Assembly: GCA_934699095.1 (NCBI GenBank)
Contig: CAKUVI010000010.1
Coordinates: 17,931-81,930, forward strand
DNA from: an uncultured Bacteroidales bacterium
GTDB lineage: Bacteria > Bacteroidota > Bacteroidia > Bacteroidales > WCHB1-69
Length of the DNA stretch: 64,000 bases
Direction of reading: 5' to 3'
A model generated the notes under the pieces. The model saw only the letters and a program-made list of their open reading frames with translations, made no database searches and was not told the DNA's origin. This document shows, piece by piece, positions 6,967 through 14,617 of this stretch. The position numbers were made by a program, and so were the translations under genes. Every line of letters begins with the position of its first letter. The first letter of the stretch is position 1.

Positions 6967-8205
6967 ATGTTAAAATATAAAGAACAAATACTTACAAACG
7001 ACGAGTCTGCAATAATAACGCATTATCTTCAAAACGTAAACACCAAATATGCTTTACCTTTTGAAAAAGATGCATTAGACTTGCTTTACGGCAAAGAGGA
7101 TGTTGAGCTCTCTGGAATGGTCAAAGAACCCGATCCCCAATATAATTTATTTCCAGAATTATTCTCCGTTCCCTTCCCTGCTCCTAAAAATCCAAAGTTT
7201 ACATTCATTGATTTGTTTGCTGGTATAGGAGGATTTCGTATTGCTATGCAAAATCTCGGTGGGAAATGTGTTTATTCTTCAGAGTGGGATTCACAAGCAC
7301 AAAAAACCTACTTGGCAAATTACGGGGAAGTCCCTTTTGGTGACATTACTAAAGAAACCACAAAACAGTATATTCCTGATGATTTTGATGTCTTATGTGC
7401 TGGGTTTCCCTGTCAGGCATTCTCTTTGGCGGGCAAACGCCGTGGTTTTGAAGAAACTCGAGGGACGTTGTTCTTCGATGTGGCTGAGATATTGCGCAGA
7501 AAACGCCCAAAAGCTTTTTTCTTAGAAAATGTAAAGGGTTTGATGATACACGACAAGGGAAAAACACTTGACACTATTTTGAACGTGTTGCGTAACGACT
7601 TGGATTATTACGTGCCAGATCCTGAGATTGTTAATGCTATGAACTTTGGAGTTCCACAACATAGAGAGAGAATTTATATTGTCGGATTTCGTAAAGATAT
7701 GAAAGTCAAGAGCTTTAAATATCCCGATCCTACAGATAAAACCAAACGATTCATAGATATAAGAGAAGAAAAGGAGGTTTCACCAAAATACTATTTGTCA
7801 ACCCAATACCAGCAAACATTAATTGAGCACAAAAAGCGTCACGAGAGCAAGGGCAATGGATTCGGTTATGAGATTATCTCAGATGACGGAGTAGCAAATG
7901 CTATTGTTGTCGGAGGAATGGGGCGCGAACGCAACATAGTGATTGACAACCGTTTGACTAATTTCACACCCGTTACTAACATAAAAGGAGAAATCAACCA
8001 CGATGGATGGCGGAGAATGACACCTCGCGAATGGGCGAGATTGCAAGGGTTTCCCGACTCGTTTATAATACCCGTTGCTGATGCTTCTGCATATAAGCAA
8101 TTTGGTAATTCCGTCGCTGTTCCTGCTATTCAGGCTACAGCTGAACAAATTATTAAAAGAGTAAAACTTGATAAACCAAAACAATATGGCAATAACAGGA
8201 AATAA
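6967..8205 (+). CDS. DNA C5-cytosine methyltransferase of an HpaII-like type II system
   Basis: The 412-residue protein has an N-terminal extension of about 75 residues before motif I (FTFIDLFAGIGGFR, 78-91). Then come the catalytic motif GFPCQAFS with Cys149, FFLENVKGL, the PQHRERIYIVG motif, a target-recognition region (about 260-340) and the C-terminal motifs PREWARLQGFPD and QFGNSVAVP. The extension is typical of helix-turn-helix-like leaders on some type II methylases, but no clear HTH is seen. The following gene is an HpaII-family endonuclease, so the expected product is 5-methylcytosine in CCGG; this specificity is inferred from the partner. The genes overlap by 20 bases. It appears unrelated in detail to the cassette A methylase beyond the common motifs. 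Confidence 0.93.
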   Translation: MLKYKEQILTNDESAIITHYLQNVNTKYALPFEKDALDLLYGKEDVELSGMVKEPDPQYNLFPELFSVPFPAPKNPKFTFIDLFAGIGGFRIAMQNLGGKCVYSSEWDSQAQKTYLANYGEVPFGDITKETTKQYIPDDFDVLCAGFPCQAFSLAGKRRGFEETRGTLFFDVAEILRRKRPKAFFLENVKGLMIHDKGKTLDTILNVLRNDLDYYVPDPEIVNAMNFGVPQHRERIYIVGFRKDMKVKSFKYPDPTDKTKRFIDIREEKEVSPKYYLSTQYQQTLIEHKKRHESKGNGFGYEIISDDGVANAIVVGGMGRERNIVIDNRLTNFTPVTNIKGEINHDGWRRMTPREWARLQGFPDSFIIPVADASAYKQFGNSVAVPAIQATAEQIIKRVKLDKPKQYGNNRK

Positions 8206-9274
8206 AGGAGAGTGGAGTGAGATATACACTTTATTGAAGCTTTTAGGAGAAGGAGAAGTCTATGCAGGTGACCAAAATCTAAATAGGATATTGGATTTAG
8301 TTTACCCTATTGTTTCCATTATTCGACAGGAAAGAGAAGAAAAATACAAATATTCGCCAATAGGTAGCGAGATTGTTATTTTCAAAGCAAGCGGAGAAGA
8401 ACTTTTAAGGACTCCTGCCTATGTATTTTTGAGTCAATCAGAAATGCTGTTGGAAAAGATAAAAGAAAACGACGGGGCTTTTTCTGTGCCATTAATTGAA
8501 GAGTTTATGCACTCCATTTATTGTAATTCACTCAAGGCAAGATCCTCCGATAAAACTGATATAAGAATAGTTCTGCATGATAAACGTACTCGTCTCAACT
8601 CTGAAATGGGTTTTAGTATAAAATCCCAACTTGGTGGAAACTCTACATTGTTAAATGCAAGTGAAGCAACAAATTTCACCTTTAAAATAGTTGGTGTGAA
8701 TCTTACCAATGAAGAAATTGAGAGCATTAATGAAATCAATCCGTCTCGCAATAAGGTTATTGAAAGATACAACGCCATATTGAGGAAAGGTGGTAGACTC
8801 CAGTACAGTCATATTGACAATGATGTTTTTGAACGTAATATACGAATGTTGGATGGAGACATGGCGCATTTGGTTGCATCAATGCTAATAGTTCAATTAG
8901 ATGAAGGAATTACAGCCTTTCCCCAATTAATTGAGACAATGTCAGAAACAAATCCTTTGAGATTTAGAGGCAACAACCTACTTGAGATTTACACATACAA
9001 AGCCAAGCATCTTCTTACCTCAGCTGCGCTTGGAATGATGCCTGCCACACTATGGACAGGCCGATTTGACGCAAATGGAGGTTATCTTGTTGTGAAGAAT
9101 GACGGCGATATTGTTTGTTATCATTTTTATGACCGCAATAGATTTGAAGATTTTTTGTTTACAAATGCGTATCTCGAACGTGCCAGTACCACAAGGCATA
9201 AATATGCAATGGTTTATAAAGATTTAACTGGTGATTTAATGTTCAAATTAAACCTACAAATTAGATTACGATAA
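8186..9274 (+). CDS. HpaII-family type II restriction endonuclease
   Basis: The start is taken at the ATG 8186 (MAITGNKGEWSEIYTLLKLL, 362 residues), not an upstream TTG, because family members begin close to the NKGEWSE motif. The N-terminal block GNKGEWSE.Y.LLKLL, followed by YAGDQNLNRI.DLVYPIVSIIRQE, matches what I remember of R.HpaII, which cleaves CCGG. Later segments include SEMGFSIKSQLGG, which resembles a PD-(D/E)xK-type catalytic segment ending in K, and a C-terminal domain with WTGRFDANGGYLVV. The length agrees with HpaII (about 358). It overlaps the methylase by 20 bases, so the toxic partner is made only after the methylase is translated. Family assignment is by sequence memory, not by search. 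Confidence 0.82.
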   Translation: MAITGNKGEWSEIYTLLKLLGEGEVYAGDQNLNRILDLVYPIVSIIRQEREEKYKYSPIGSEIVIFKASGEELLRTPAYVFLSQSEMLLEKIKENDGAFSVPLIEEFMHSIYCNSLKARSSDKTDIRIVLHDKRTRLNSEMGFSIKSQLGGNSTLLNASEATNFTFKIVGVNLTNEEIESINEINPSRNKVIERYNAILRKGGRLQYSHIDNDVFERNIRMLDGDMAHLVASMLIVQLDEGITAFPQLIETMSETNPLRFRGNNLLEIYTYKAKHLLTSAALGMMPATLWTGRFDANGGYLVVKNDGDIVCYHFYDRNRFEDFLFTNAYLERASTTRHKYAMVYKDLTGDLMFKLNLQIRLR

Positions 9275-9301
9275 TATTGCTGATTAGCGTAAAAACCACC
9301 T

Positions 9302-9568
9302 ATGCCCCACACCCTCTACAAAACCCAAGGCACCTGCTCGCAGTTCATCGATGTGACCGTCGATGACGAGGGCGTTATTCAGCAGGTCTTCTTTTATGGC
9401 GGATGCGACGGAAACCTCCAAGGCATCTGCCGGCTGGTCACCGGACAGAAAATCGACGACGTCATCCCGAAGCTCAACGGCATCCGCTGCGGAGGTAAGC
9501 CCACCTCCTGCCCCGACCAGCTCTGCCGCGCACTGGAATCGCTGAAGCAGTCCGCACAAGAAAAATAA
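9302..9568 (+). CDS. TSCPD domain-containing protein
   Basis: This 88-residue protein has the family pattern: GTCSQFIDV near the N-terminus, FYGGCDGNLQGICRL in the middle, then IRCGGKPTSCPDQLCRAL at the C-terminus. The TSCPD motif gives the family its name. Such proteins are small stand-alone relatives of the C-terminal domain of adenosylcobalamin-dependent ribonucleotide reductases, and their separate function is unknown. The cysteines could bind metal. It starts 27 bases after the restriction gene but has much higher GC content, so it probably belongs to a different transcription and inheritance unit. The next gene follows at 9 bases. Confidence 0.85.
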   Translation: MPHTLYKTQGTCSQFIDVTVDDEGVIQQVFFYGGCDGNLQGICRLVTGQKIDDVIPKLNGIRCGGKPTSCPDQLCRALESLKQSAQEK

Positions 9569-9577
9569 CACCCCCTG

Positions 9578-10498
9578 ATGCTCTCCTCTTCCATAAAACG
9601 GAATCTCTCGGTCGCGCTGTTCCTCACCCTGATGGTGGCTCTGGCGGATGCTTCGGAACTACGCGAGATCGTCTTCCCCGAGGCGGCGGCGCTGTGCGTC
9701 GGACTCTGGCTGATGCCCAAGGCGGTGTGGAACGTGCGAGGATGGCAGATCCCCCTCTACCTGACGGCCGCGGCCACCATCGGACTGGCCATCAACCTGC
9801 TGCTGCCCGCCAGCTTCGAAGTCCGCTTTGCGCTGGCCTTCGTCATCGTGATGGGACTGCTGCGGTTGGTGCGGTGCAATATGTACCCCACCGTTTCGGC
9901 GGCTATGCTGCCCGTGCTGGTGGGGACTACCTCGTGGCTCTATCCCGCCTGCGTACTGGTGATTTCGGTGCTGCTGGCCCTCGGCAGAGGCTGGCTCCGA
10001 CAAGAGGAACGTACGGAATACCTTCCCTTCGGAGGACTCCAGCTGGTTCTGCTCACGGCCTCCGTGTGCCTCCCCCTGGCCGTCACCCTCTGCCTCCCCT
10101 ACCCCACCCTCCGTTTTCTCGCAGTGCCTCCTCTGGTGGTCACTATGATCGAGTTCGCCAACCGCCGCAGCGGCTTCCGCGAACGCCCGTGGACGATATG
10201 GGGACTCATTGTCGCTGCCGCTACATTGGGCACCCTCACCAGCCTTCTGTTCCATCATCGTTGGGGTCTCCCGATGGCGGTGGGCACCTTCGTGACCGTG
10301 CCGCTGATGCTCCTTCTTTTCAAACGGTTCAAGCCCTTCGCTCCCGCTTTGGCCATCGCCATCGTACCGGCACTGCTGCCCTGCGAAGTACTCCCGTGGT
10401 TCCCGCTCCTTGCAGCCCTCGGCGGAGGCTGGTTCATCCTCGCCGGAATGCTGCTCCCCAAATGGATGCTTCTGGAAAAGCATAATTTTGAAAAGTAA
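9578..10498 (+). CDS. Multi-pass membrane protein of unknown function
   Basis: The 306 residues contain about eight to nine hydrophobic helices spread over the whole length (for example LSVALFLTLMVALADA, LYLTAAATIGLAINLLL, FALAFVIVMGLLRL, VLVISVLLALG, LVLLTASVCLPLAV, WFPLLAALGGGWFILAGMLL). Short conserved-looking loops FPEAAALCVGLW and YPTVSAAMLPVLVGTTSW recall HPP-type integral membrane proteins, but this is weak. No ATPase, transporter or enzyme signature is visible. It follows the TSCPD gene by 9 bases and shares its GC-rich codon use, so the two form a unit. Long open frames in other phases across it are composition artefacts. Confidence 0.65.
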   Translation: MLSSSIKRNLSVALFLTLMVALADASELREIVFPEAAALCVGLWLMPKAVWNVRGWQIPLYLTAAATIGLAINLLLPASFEVRFALAFVIVMGLLRLVRCNMYPTVSAAMLPVLVGTTSWLYPACVLVISVLLALGRGWLRQEERTEYLPFGGLQLVLLTASVCLPLAVTLCLPYPTLRFLAVPPLVVTMIEFANRRSGFRERPWTIWGLIVAAATLGTLTSLLFHHRWGLPMAVGTFVTVPLMLLLFKRFKPFAPALAIAIVPALLPCEVLPWFPLLAALGGGWFILAGMLLPKWMLLEKHNFEK

Positions 10499-10512
10499 CA
10501 TAGTAAGGTGGC

Positions 10513-10544
10513 TTATTTTACTTTTGTTGCCAAAAGTAAAATAA
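10513..10544. promoter_or_regulatory. Perfect 14-bp inverted repeat, likely operator for the Fic gene
   Basis: TTATTTTACTTTTG at 10513-10526 is followed by a 4-base spacer and its exact complement CAAAAGTAAAATAA at 10531-10544. It lies 78 bases before the Fic start. A second, imperfect copy follows. Without a T-run directly after a GC-rich stem it is not a typical terminator, and it fits a dimeric repressor site better. Confidence 0.55.
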
Positions 10545-10554
10545 CGGTGTTTCT

Positions 10555-10584
10555 ATTTTTACCTTTCGGTCAAAAAGTAAAATA
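10555..10584. promoter_or_regulatory. Second, imperfect copy of the Fic-upstream inverted repeat
   Basis: A left half TTTTTACCTTTC (about 10556-10567) and right half AAAAAGTAAAATA (10572-10584) repeat the half-sites of the palindrome at 10513-10544. It lies just upstream of a -7 box TATTTTTG at 10593-10600. The Fic protein itself ends in a winged-helix-like domain, so autoregulation through these paired sites is plausible. Confidence 0.45.
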
Positions 10585-10592
10585 AAAAGTTG

Positions 10593-10600
10593 TATTTTTG
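10593..10600 (+). promoter_or_regulatory. -7 promoter box for Fic
   Basis: TATTTTTG matches the Bacteroidota -7 consensus TAnnTTTG, 21 bases before the chosen start. No convincing TTTG -33 element lies upstream because the space is filled by the second inverted repeat, which suggests overlap of operator and promoter. Confidence 0.5.
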
Positions 10601-10621
10601 CATCCAAATAATACAAATGAG

Positions 10622-11761
10622 ATGATAGCATTAGAAAACTACCAGTCAGGACATTATGAACAAGGGACAGGATATAAGTATTTCGTCCCCACTAAAATAA
10701 ATGACGAATGGACGTGGAAAGACCCGGCCATAAGCAATCTTTTGGAAAAGGCATCCTTACGACTTGGAGAGCTTAACTCGTACTCTCGTCTTGTGCCAAA
10801 TATAGACCTGTTCATTCAACTTCACGTCACAAAAGAGGCCGTGCTTTCAAGCCGCATTGAAGGCACGCAGACCCATATTGATGAGGCCCTTTTGCCACAA
10901 TCTGAGGTGCGTGAGGAACGTCGGAACGATTGGCAAGAAGTACGCAACTATGTCAATGCCATCAACGACGCCATCAAAAACCTTGACAAACTCCCGATAT
11001 CGTCACGGCTTATTCGTTCTACACATAAGATACTGTTGAATAGCGTTCGCGGAGAGCATAAAATGCCGGGTGAATACCGGACAAGCCAAAACTGGATTGG
11101 CGGCAATGCCATTGCGGACGCCCGTTTCATACCCCCTCATCATCAACTTGTCGGTGAATTGATGGGGGATCTTGAGAATTTTCTGAATAATCCAGATGTA
11201 AATGTCCCTGATTTGGTTAAAATAGCTATCGCCCATTATCAATTTGAGACTATCTACCCGTTCCTTGATGGTAATGGACGTATTGGCCGACTTCTGATCA
11301 CCCTTTTTATGGTGGAGGAAAAGATACTTGACAAACCTCTGCTTTATTTGTCCACATATTTTGAAAAAAGAAAGGATCTATACTATGATAACCTTAACAT
11401 GGTTAGGGTAAACAATGATATGTTACATTGGGTAAAATATTTTCTTGTGGGTATTGAACAGACAGCGACACTTGCGGTTCAAACTCTTACAAAAATTATT
11501 CAATTCAAAGAAGGAATAGAAAACCACATCCGTATTCATTATGGTCGGCGGAGTACGAACACTATATTACTTATACACCGACTTCTTCAAGATCCGGTAA
11601 TAACAGTCGATGATGCTGCTCATATTTGTGGAATTTCATACAAAGCCGCTAACGACATTGTCAAACTTCTTTGCAATGATAAATACCTTGTGGAATCCAC
11701 AGGCCAAAGTCGTAACCGGTTGTTCACATTCAAACCATATACAGATATTTTTGCAGAATAA
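10622..11761 (+). CDS. Fic-family protein with Tyr in place of the catalytic His
   Basis: The start is taken at ATG 10622 (379 residues), since upstream in-frame codons precede the -7 box spacing. The N-terminal helix has SSRIEGT (about 76-82), the S/TxxxE inhibitory motif of class II Fic proteins, whose Glu blocks ATP binding. The Fic core reads HYQFETIYPFLDGNGRIGR (about 203-222). Canonical Fic enzymes have HPFxDGNGRxxR with a catalytic His; here that position is Tyr212 (codon TAC 11255-11257), while D, GNG and both Arg remain. The C-terminal 70 residues (VDDAAHICGISYKAANDIVKLL, then a basic wing) form a winged helix. Fic enzymes usually AMPylate proteins; this one may be inactive or use altered chemistry. 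Confidence 0.88.
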   Translation: MIALENYQSGHYEQGTGYKYFVPTKINDEWTWKDPAISNLLEKASLRLGELNSYSRLVPNIDLFIQLHVTKEAVLSSRIEGTQTHIDEALLPQSEVREERRNDWQEVRNYVNAINDAIKNLDKLPISSRLIRSTHKILLNSVRGEHKMPGEYRTSQNWIGGNAIADARFIPPHHQLVGELMGDLENFLNNPDVNVPDLVKIAIAHYQFETIYPFLDGNGRIGRLLITLFMVEEKILDKPLLYLSTYFEKRKDLYYDNLNMVRVNNDMLHWVKYFLVGIEQTATLAVQTLTKIIQFKEGIENHIRIHYGRRSTNTILLIHRLLQDPVITVDDAAHICGISYKAANDIVKLLCNDKYLVESTGQSRNRLFTFKPYTDIFAE

Positions 11762-11781
11762 TCAAGATAAATTATCTCCTT

Positions 11782-11937
11782 ATGTCCATTTTTCGCGTCA
11801 TCCTCTCCCTCTTTTTCCCGCCGCTGGCCGTCATCGACCGCGGGTGCGGCTCCATCCTCATCGTCCTTATCCTCACCGGCTGCGGCTGGGTGCCGGGCGT
11901 CATCGCCGCGTTGGTCATCCTGAACAAGAACGAGTGA
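11782..11937 (+). CDS. YqaE/Pmp3-family small membrane protein
   Basis: This frame encodes only 51 residues. It starts MSIFRVILSLFFPPLAVI, continues DRGCG, and then has a second hydrophobic helix ILIVLILTGCGWVPGVIAAL ending in NKNE. This is the UPF0057 pattern (PPLAV, a conserved Cys-Gly, then GWxPGxIHA). Members are two-helix membrane proteins linked to salt and membrane-potential stress. The gene is GC-rich like the TSCPD and Nudix genes, whereas the flanking Fic and DUF1016 genes are AT-rich, so the defence-type genes look inserted around it. It starts 20 bases after the Fic stop. Confidence 0.8.
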   Translation: MSIFRVILSLFFPPLAVIDRGCGSILIVLILTGCGWVPGVIAALVILNKNE

Positions 11938-11958
11938 CTGTGTCTGGCGGATTTTTTT

Positions 11959-11966
11959 TATTTTTG
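11959..11966 (+). promoter_or_regulatory. -7 promoter box for the DUF1016 gene
   Basis: TATTTTTG lies 77 bases before the DUF1016 ATG and matches TAnnTTTG. A clear -33 TTTG is not present. It is directly after a T-run following the YqaE-like gene. Confidence 0.4.
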
Positions 11967-12043
11967 CCGATTGTGAAGTTCTAATACAGCAACTCAAAAA
12001 CAAGTAATAAGAACTGAAACAAAATCGACAAAATATTATCTGT

Positions 12044-13201
12044 ATGGAAAAATCTATCTCATTATTAGACAAAGACTATTCTCGGTGGATTAGCGAACTA
12101 AGTTCCCGCTACCGCAGAAGCCAGATCAAAGCGGCGGTAAAAGTGAATGAGGAGATGATCCTATTCTATCTTGAATTGGGTCGCGACATTGTGTTGCTTG
12201 ATGCTGAAAACAAATATGGTAGTGCATTCTATGCATCGCTAAGCCGTGATCTGAAGCATGCTTTGCCTGATGCTTCCGGTCTTTCCGAGGCGAACATCAG
12301 ATATGCAAAACGTTTCTATGTCCTTTATTCTGAGGCGATTGGAAATCTTCAGCAAGTTGCTGAAGAATCTGAAGGCAAGCTTTTACTCGCCCAAAGCTTA
12401 TCAAATTCTCAGCAAGTTGCTGAAAAATTTGATTTGGTTTTTGCACAAAATGTCATCACTGACTTGTGCCTTGTCCCGTGGGGTCATCACATAGCAATCA
12501 TCGACAAGGCGAAAGGCAACATGAAAAAAGCCTTGTTTTTCGTCCATCAAACAGTGCAAAATGGCTGGAGTCGCAATATGCTGCTCAATTTTCTCGGCAC
12601 CGACCTCTATGAACGACAAGGTAAGGCACTAACTAACTTTGAGCGCACCTTACCCAAAGAATCAAGCGAACTGGCAAAAGAGTTGACAAAAGACCCATAT
12701 AACTTCGCCTTTACTGGCATAACTGGCAGATATAATGAACGTCTGCTGAAGGACAAACTTCTCAATAATATCACGCAATTTCTGGTGGAGTTGGGCACAG
12801 GTTTCGCTTACGTCGGCAAGGAATACCGCCTGCAGATAGGTGACACGGAGAACTTCATCGACCTGCTGTTCTACAATCTGAATTTGTCGTGCTATGTGGT
12901 CATTGAAGTGAAAATCGGCAAGTTTGAGTTTGCCGATGCCGGGCAATTGGGTGGTTATGTGGTATCGTGCAACCATCTGCTGAGAAAAGAAGGCCGCGAC
13001 AATCCAACGATAGGTCTGCTGATTTGCAAAGAGAAAGATAGCCTTGTGGCACAATACGGCTTGGAAGCCAGCAGTCAGCCATTAGGTATTTCCGAGTACG
13101 AACTGGCCAAGCTCTATCCGGAGAAAGTGGAAGGAACCATTCCCACCATTGAAGAATTAGAACAGAAATTGGGCGACAGAATCAAAAATATCGAAGACTG
13201 A
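12044..13201 (+). CDS. DUF1016 (YhcG-type) PDDEXK nuclease family protein
   Basis: The 385 residues have the two-domain layout of the family: an N-terminal helical domain (about 10-200) and a C-terminal PD-(D/E)xK domain (about 215-340). The nuclease core is visible as ENFIDLLFYN (Asp273), then YVVIEVKIGKF (Glu288, Lys290) and FADAGQLGGYV. VPWGHH (145-149) is another family landmark. Members are often found in defence islands and beside type I restriction genes, and are thought to act on DNA. Between residues 100 and 130 the segment NLQQVAEE/NSQQVAEK is a short duplication encoded by two copies of a palindrome. AT-richer than its neighbours. Confidence 0.88.
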   Translation: MEKSISLLDKDYSRWISELSSRYRRSQIKAAVKVNEEMILFYLELGRDIVLLDAENKYGSAFYASLSRDLKHALPDASGLSEANIRYAKRFYVLYSEAIGNLQQVAEESEGKLLLAQSLSNSQQVAEKFDLVFAQNVITDLCLVPWGHHIAIIDKAKGNMKKALFFVHQTVQNGWSRNMLLNFLGTDLYERQGKALTNFERTLPKESSELAKELTKDPYNFAFTGITGRYNERLLKDKLLNNITQFLVELGTGFAYVGKEYRLQIGDTENFIDLLFYNLNLSCYVVIEVKIGKFEFADAGQLGGYVVSCNHLLRKEGRDNPTIGLLICKEKDSLVAQYGLEASSQPLGISEYELAKLYPEKVEGTIPTIEELEQKLGDRIKNIED

Positions 13202-13211
13202 AGAATAGTTT

Positions 13212-13613
13212 ATGAAACACATCACCGTTTCCGCCGCCATCATCCACGACTCCCAAAACCGCATCTTCGCCACCCAGCGGGGCAGCGGCGACTGGAAGGA
13301 CTGGTGGGAGTTTCCCGGCGGCAAGATCGAACCCGGCGAGACCCCCGAGGAGGCCGTTCGCCGCGAAATCCGGGAGGAGCTGGACACGCTCATCACCGTC
13401 GGGGAACTGCTGCACACCGTCGAGTGGGACTACCCAAAGTTTCACCTCACGATGCACTGCTTTCTCTGCACCGTGGAGAGTGGCTCGCTCACCCTCCTCG
13501 AACACGAGGCCGCCCGCTGGCTCGCCCCCGACGAGCTCGACAGCGTGCAGTGGCTGCCCGCCGACTGGGAGGTGATTGAAAGGCTGAAACAACGATATAA
13601 TAATCAGCGTTAA
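13212..13613 (+). CDS. Nudix hydrolase, MutT-like
   Basis: This 133-residue protein starts MKHITVSAAIIHD. It carries the Nudix box GGKIEPGETPEEAVRREI, continuing REELD, at about residues 35-58 with all the metal-binding glutamates. The preceding ATQRGSGDWKDWWEFPGGK and the C-terminal EHEAARWLAPDELDSVQWLPAD match (deoxy)nucleoside triphosphate pyrophosphohydrolases of the MutT/CTP-diphosphatase type, which hydrolyse oxidised or non-canonical NTPs to monophosphates. It begins 10 bases after the DUF1016 gene but is GC-rich. Its stop codon lies at the edge of a repeat, so the last residues may be contributed by it. Confidence 0.9.
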   Translation: MKHITVSAAIIHDSQNRIFATQRGSGDWKDWWEFPGGKIEPGETPEEAVRREIREELDTLITVGELLHTVEWDYPKFHLTMHCFLCTVESGSLTLLEHEAARWLAPDELDSVQWLPADWEVIERLKQRYNNQR

Positions 13614-13672
13614 TCTGCGGAGTCTGCGGGAGAATAATATGCCCGCAGAACTCGCGGAAATACGCAGACGGG
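13610..13672. repeat. Intergenic stem-loop repeat with TCTGCGG-type arms
   Basis: TCTGCGGG at 13623-13630 pairs with CCCGCAGA at 13642-13649 around an 11-base loop. Related units TCTGCGGAG and ACGCAGACGGG flank it. This resembles the dispersed TCTGCG-type repeats I know from Bacteroidales intergenic regions. There is no T-run, so it is not an obvious terminator. Other genome copies cannot be checked here. Confidence 0.45.
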
Positions 13673-13714
13673 ATATTTACAAGATTAAATGGGATAACTC
13701 AGACAAATATTCCT

Positions 13715-13743
13715 TGCCGGTTTCAATATTATTCGTATTTTTG
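13715..13743 (+). promoter_or_regulatory. Promoter for the PheC-like lipoprotein gene
   Basis: TTG at 13715-13717 and TATTTTTG at 13736-13743 are separated by 18 bases, a near-consensus Bacteroidota promoter. The -7 box lies only 4 bases before the ATG, so the mRNA would be nearly leaderless or the real start would lie further in. Confidence 0.5.
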
Positions 13744-13747
13744 CATC

Positions 13748-14611
13748 ATGATTATTACGAAAAAGTTCGTAACGAAAAAATTCAGAACCTGGCTGCTGGC
13801 GTTTGCCACCGCCGTCATCTCCCTTGCCACGCCACTCCTTGTTGGCAGTGCAGTCGTCCTGACCTCCTGCACCACCGAAGAGATTATTTCCCGTCCGACC
13901 ATCGAGCGGATCCAGCAACGGGGAAAGCTGCTCGTCGGCACTACCGGCGACTACCGGCCGCTGACCTTCTGCGAGCCCGAAACCGGCGAATACTGGGGAT
14001 TCGGCATCGAGATGGCACAAGCGATTGCCGACAGCATCGGGGTGCCCGTAGCATTTGTCAGGACCTCATGGCCGACGTTGACCGCCGACGTTATGGCCGA
14101 ACCACAAACCTTCGACCTCGCCATCGGGGGCATCACCATCACCGAGACACGACTTGCCACCATGCTGATGAGCGAAGGATACTTGGCCAACGGCAAGACC
14201 ATCCTCTGCCGGACGGAGGACACAGCCCGCTTCCGTTCGCTGGCCGACATCGACCGTCCCGACGTGCGCGTGATGGTGAACCCGGGAGGACTTAACGAGC
14301 AGTTCGCCAACCAAAACCTCACCCACGCCACCATCATCGTGCATCAGAACAACGAAGAGATACCGTCGCTCATCGCCGAGGGCGAGGCCGACGTGATGAT
14401 CACGGAAATCACCGAAGCACCCTGGTACGTGCAGACAGACCCACGGTTGGCGGCGCCGCTTCTGAACGCCCCTTTCACCCACGGGGAAATCGGCGTGCTG
14501 ATGCGCAAAGGCCAGGACGACCTGATCGATTTGGTGAACGGCGTCATCCAACGAATGAAGGCTGATGGGTCGCTACAACGTCTGCGGGATAAATACGGGC
14601 TGATGCCGTGA
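13748..14611 (+). CDS. Periplasmic binding-protein-fold lipoprotein, PheC (cyclohexadienyl dehydratase)-like
   Basis: The 287 residues start with a basic-hydrophobic signal ending in the lipobox LTSC (about residue 41), so the protein should be a lipoprotein exported to the envelope. The mature part has the type II solute-binding fold: GKLLVGTTGDYRPLTF, GFGIEMAQAIADSIG, FDLAIGGITITETR, VRVMVNPGGLNEQFA and EADVMITEITEAPWY. The GTTGDYxPL and NPGGxNExFA motifs resemble periplasmic cyclohexadienyl dehydratase PheC, which converts arogenate or prephenate to phenylalanine or phenylpyruvate, more than an amino-acid binding protein. No ABC permease or ATPase gene is adjacent, which also favours an enzyme. 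GC-rich. Confidence 0.7.
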   Translation: MIITKKFVTKKFRTWLLAFATAVISLATPLLVGSAVVLTSCTTEEIISRPTIERIQQRGKLLVGTTGDYRPLTFCEPETGEYWGFGIEMAQAIADSIGVPVAFVRTSWPTLTADVMAEPQTFDLAIGGITITETRLATMLMSEGYLANGKTILCRTEDTARFRSLADIDRPDVRVMVNPGGLNEQFANQNLTHATIIVHQNNEEIPSLIAEGEADVMITEITEAPWYVQTDPRLAAPLLNAPFTHGEIGVLMRKGQDDLIDLVNGVIQRMKADGSLQRLRDKYGLMP

Positions 14612-14617
14612 TTTCTG

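Noticed and set aside
8168..8185. Upstream TTG start for the restriction endonuclease
   Set aside because: The ATG at 8186 gives the family-typical N-terminus just before NKGEWSE, and the extra six residues would come from methylase codons read in another frame.
9659..10501. Long reverse-strand open frame of 280 codons and a 263-codon forward frame over the membrane protein gene
   Set aside because: Both are low-complexity (His/Gln/Glu-rich or Arg/Pro-rich) products of high GC content opposite or out of phase with a clear multi-helix membrane protein that follows the TSCPD gene by 9 bases.
13623..13649. Stem-loop after the Nudix gene as a rho-independent terminator
   Set aside because: The stem is followed by ACTCGCGG and not by a T-run, and related TCTGCGG units flank it, so a dispersed repeat is the better reading.
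13639..14295. Forward frame of 218 codons overlapping the PheC-like gene
   Set aside because: Its translation is Arg/His-rich without motifs, while the overlapping frame shows a lipobox and a full binding-protein fold.
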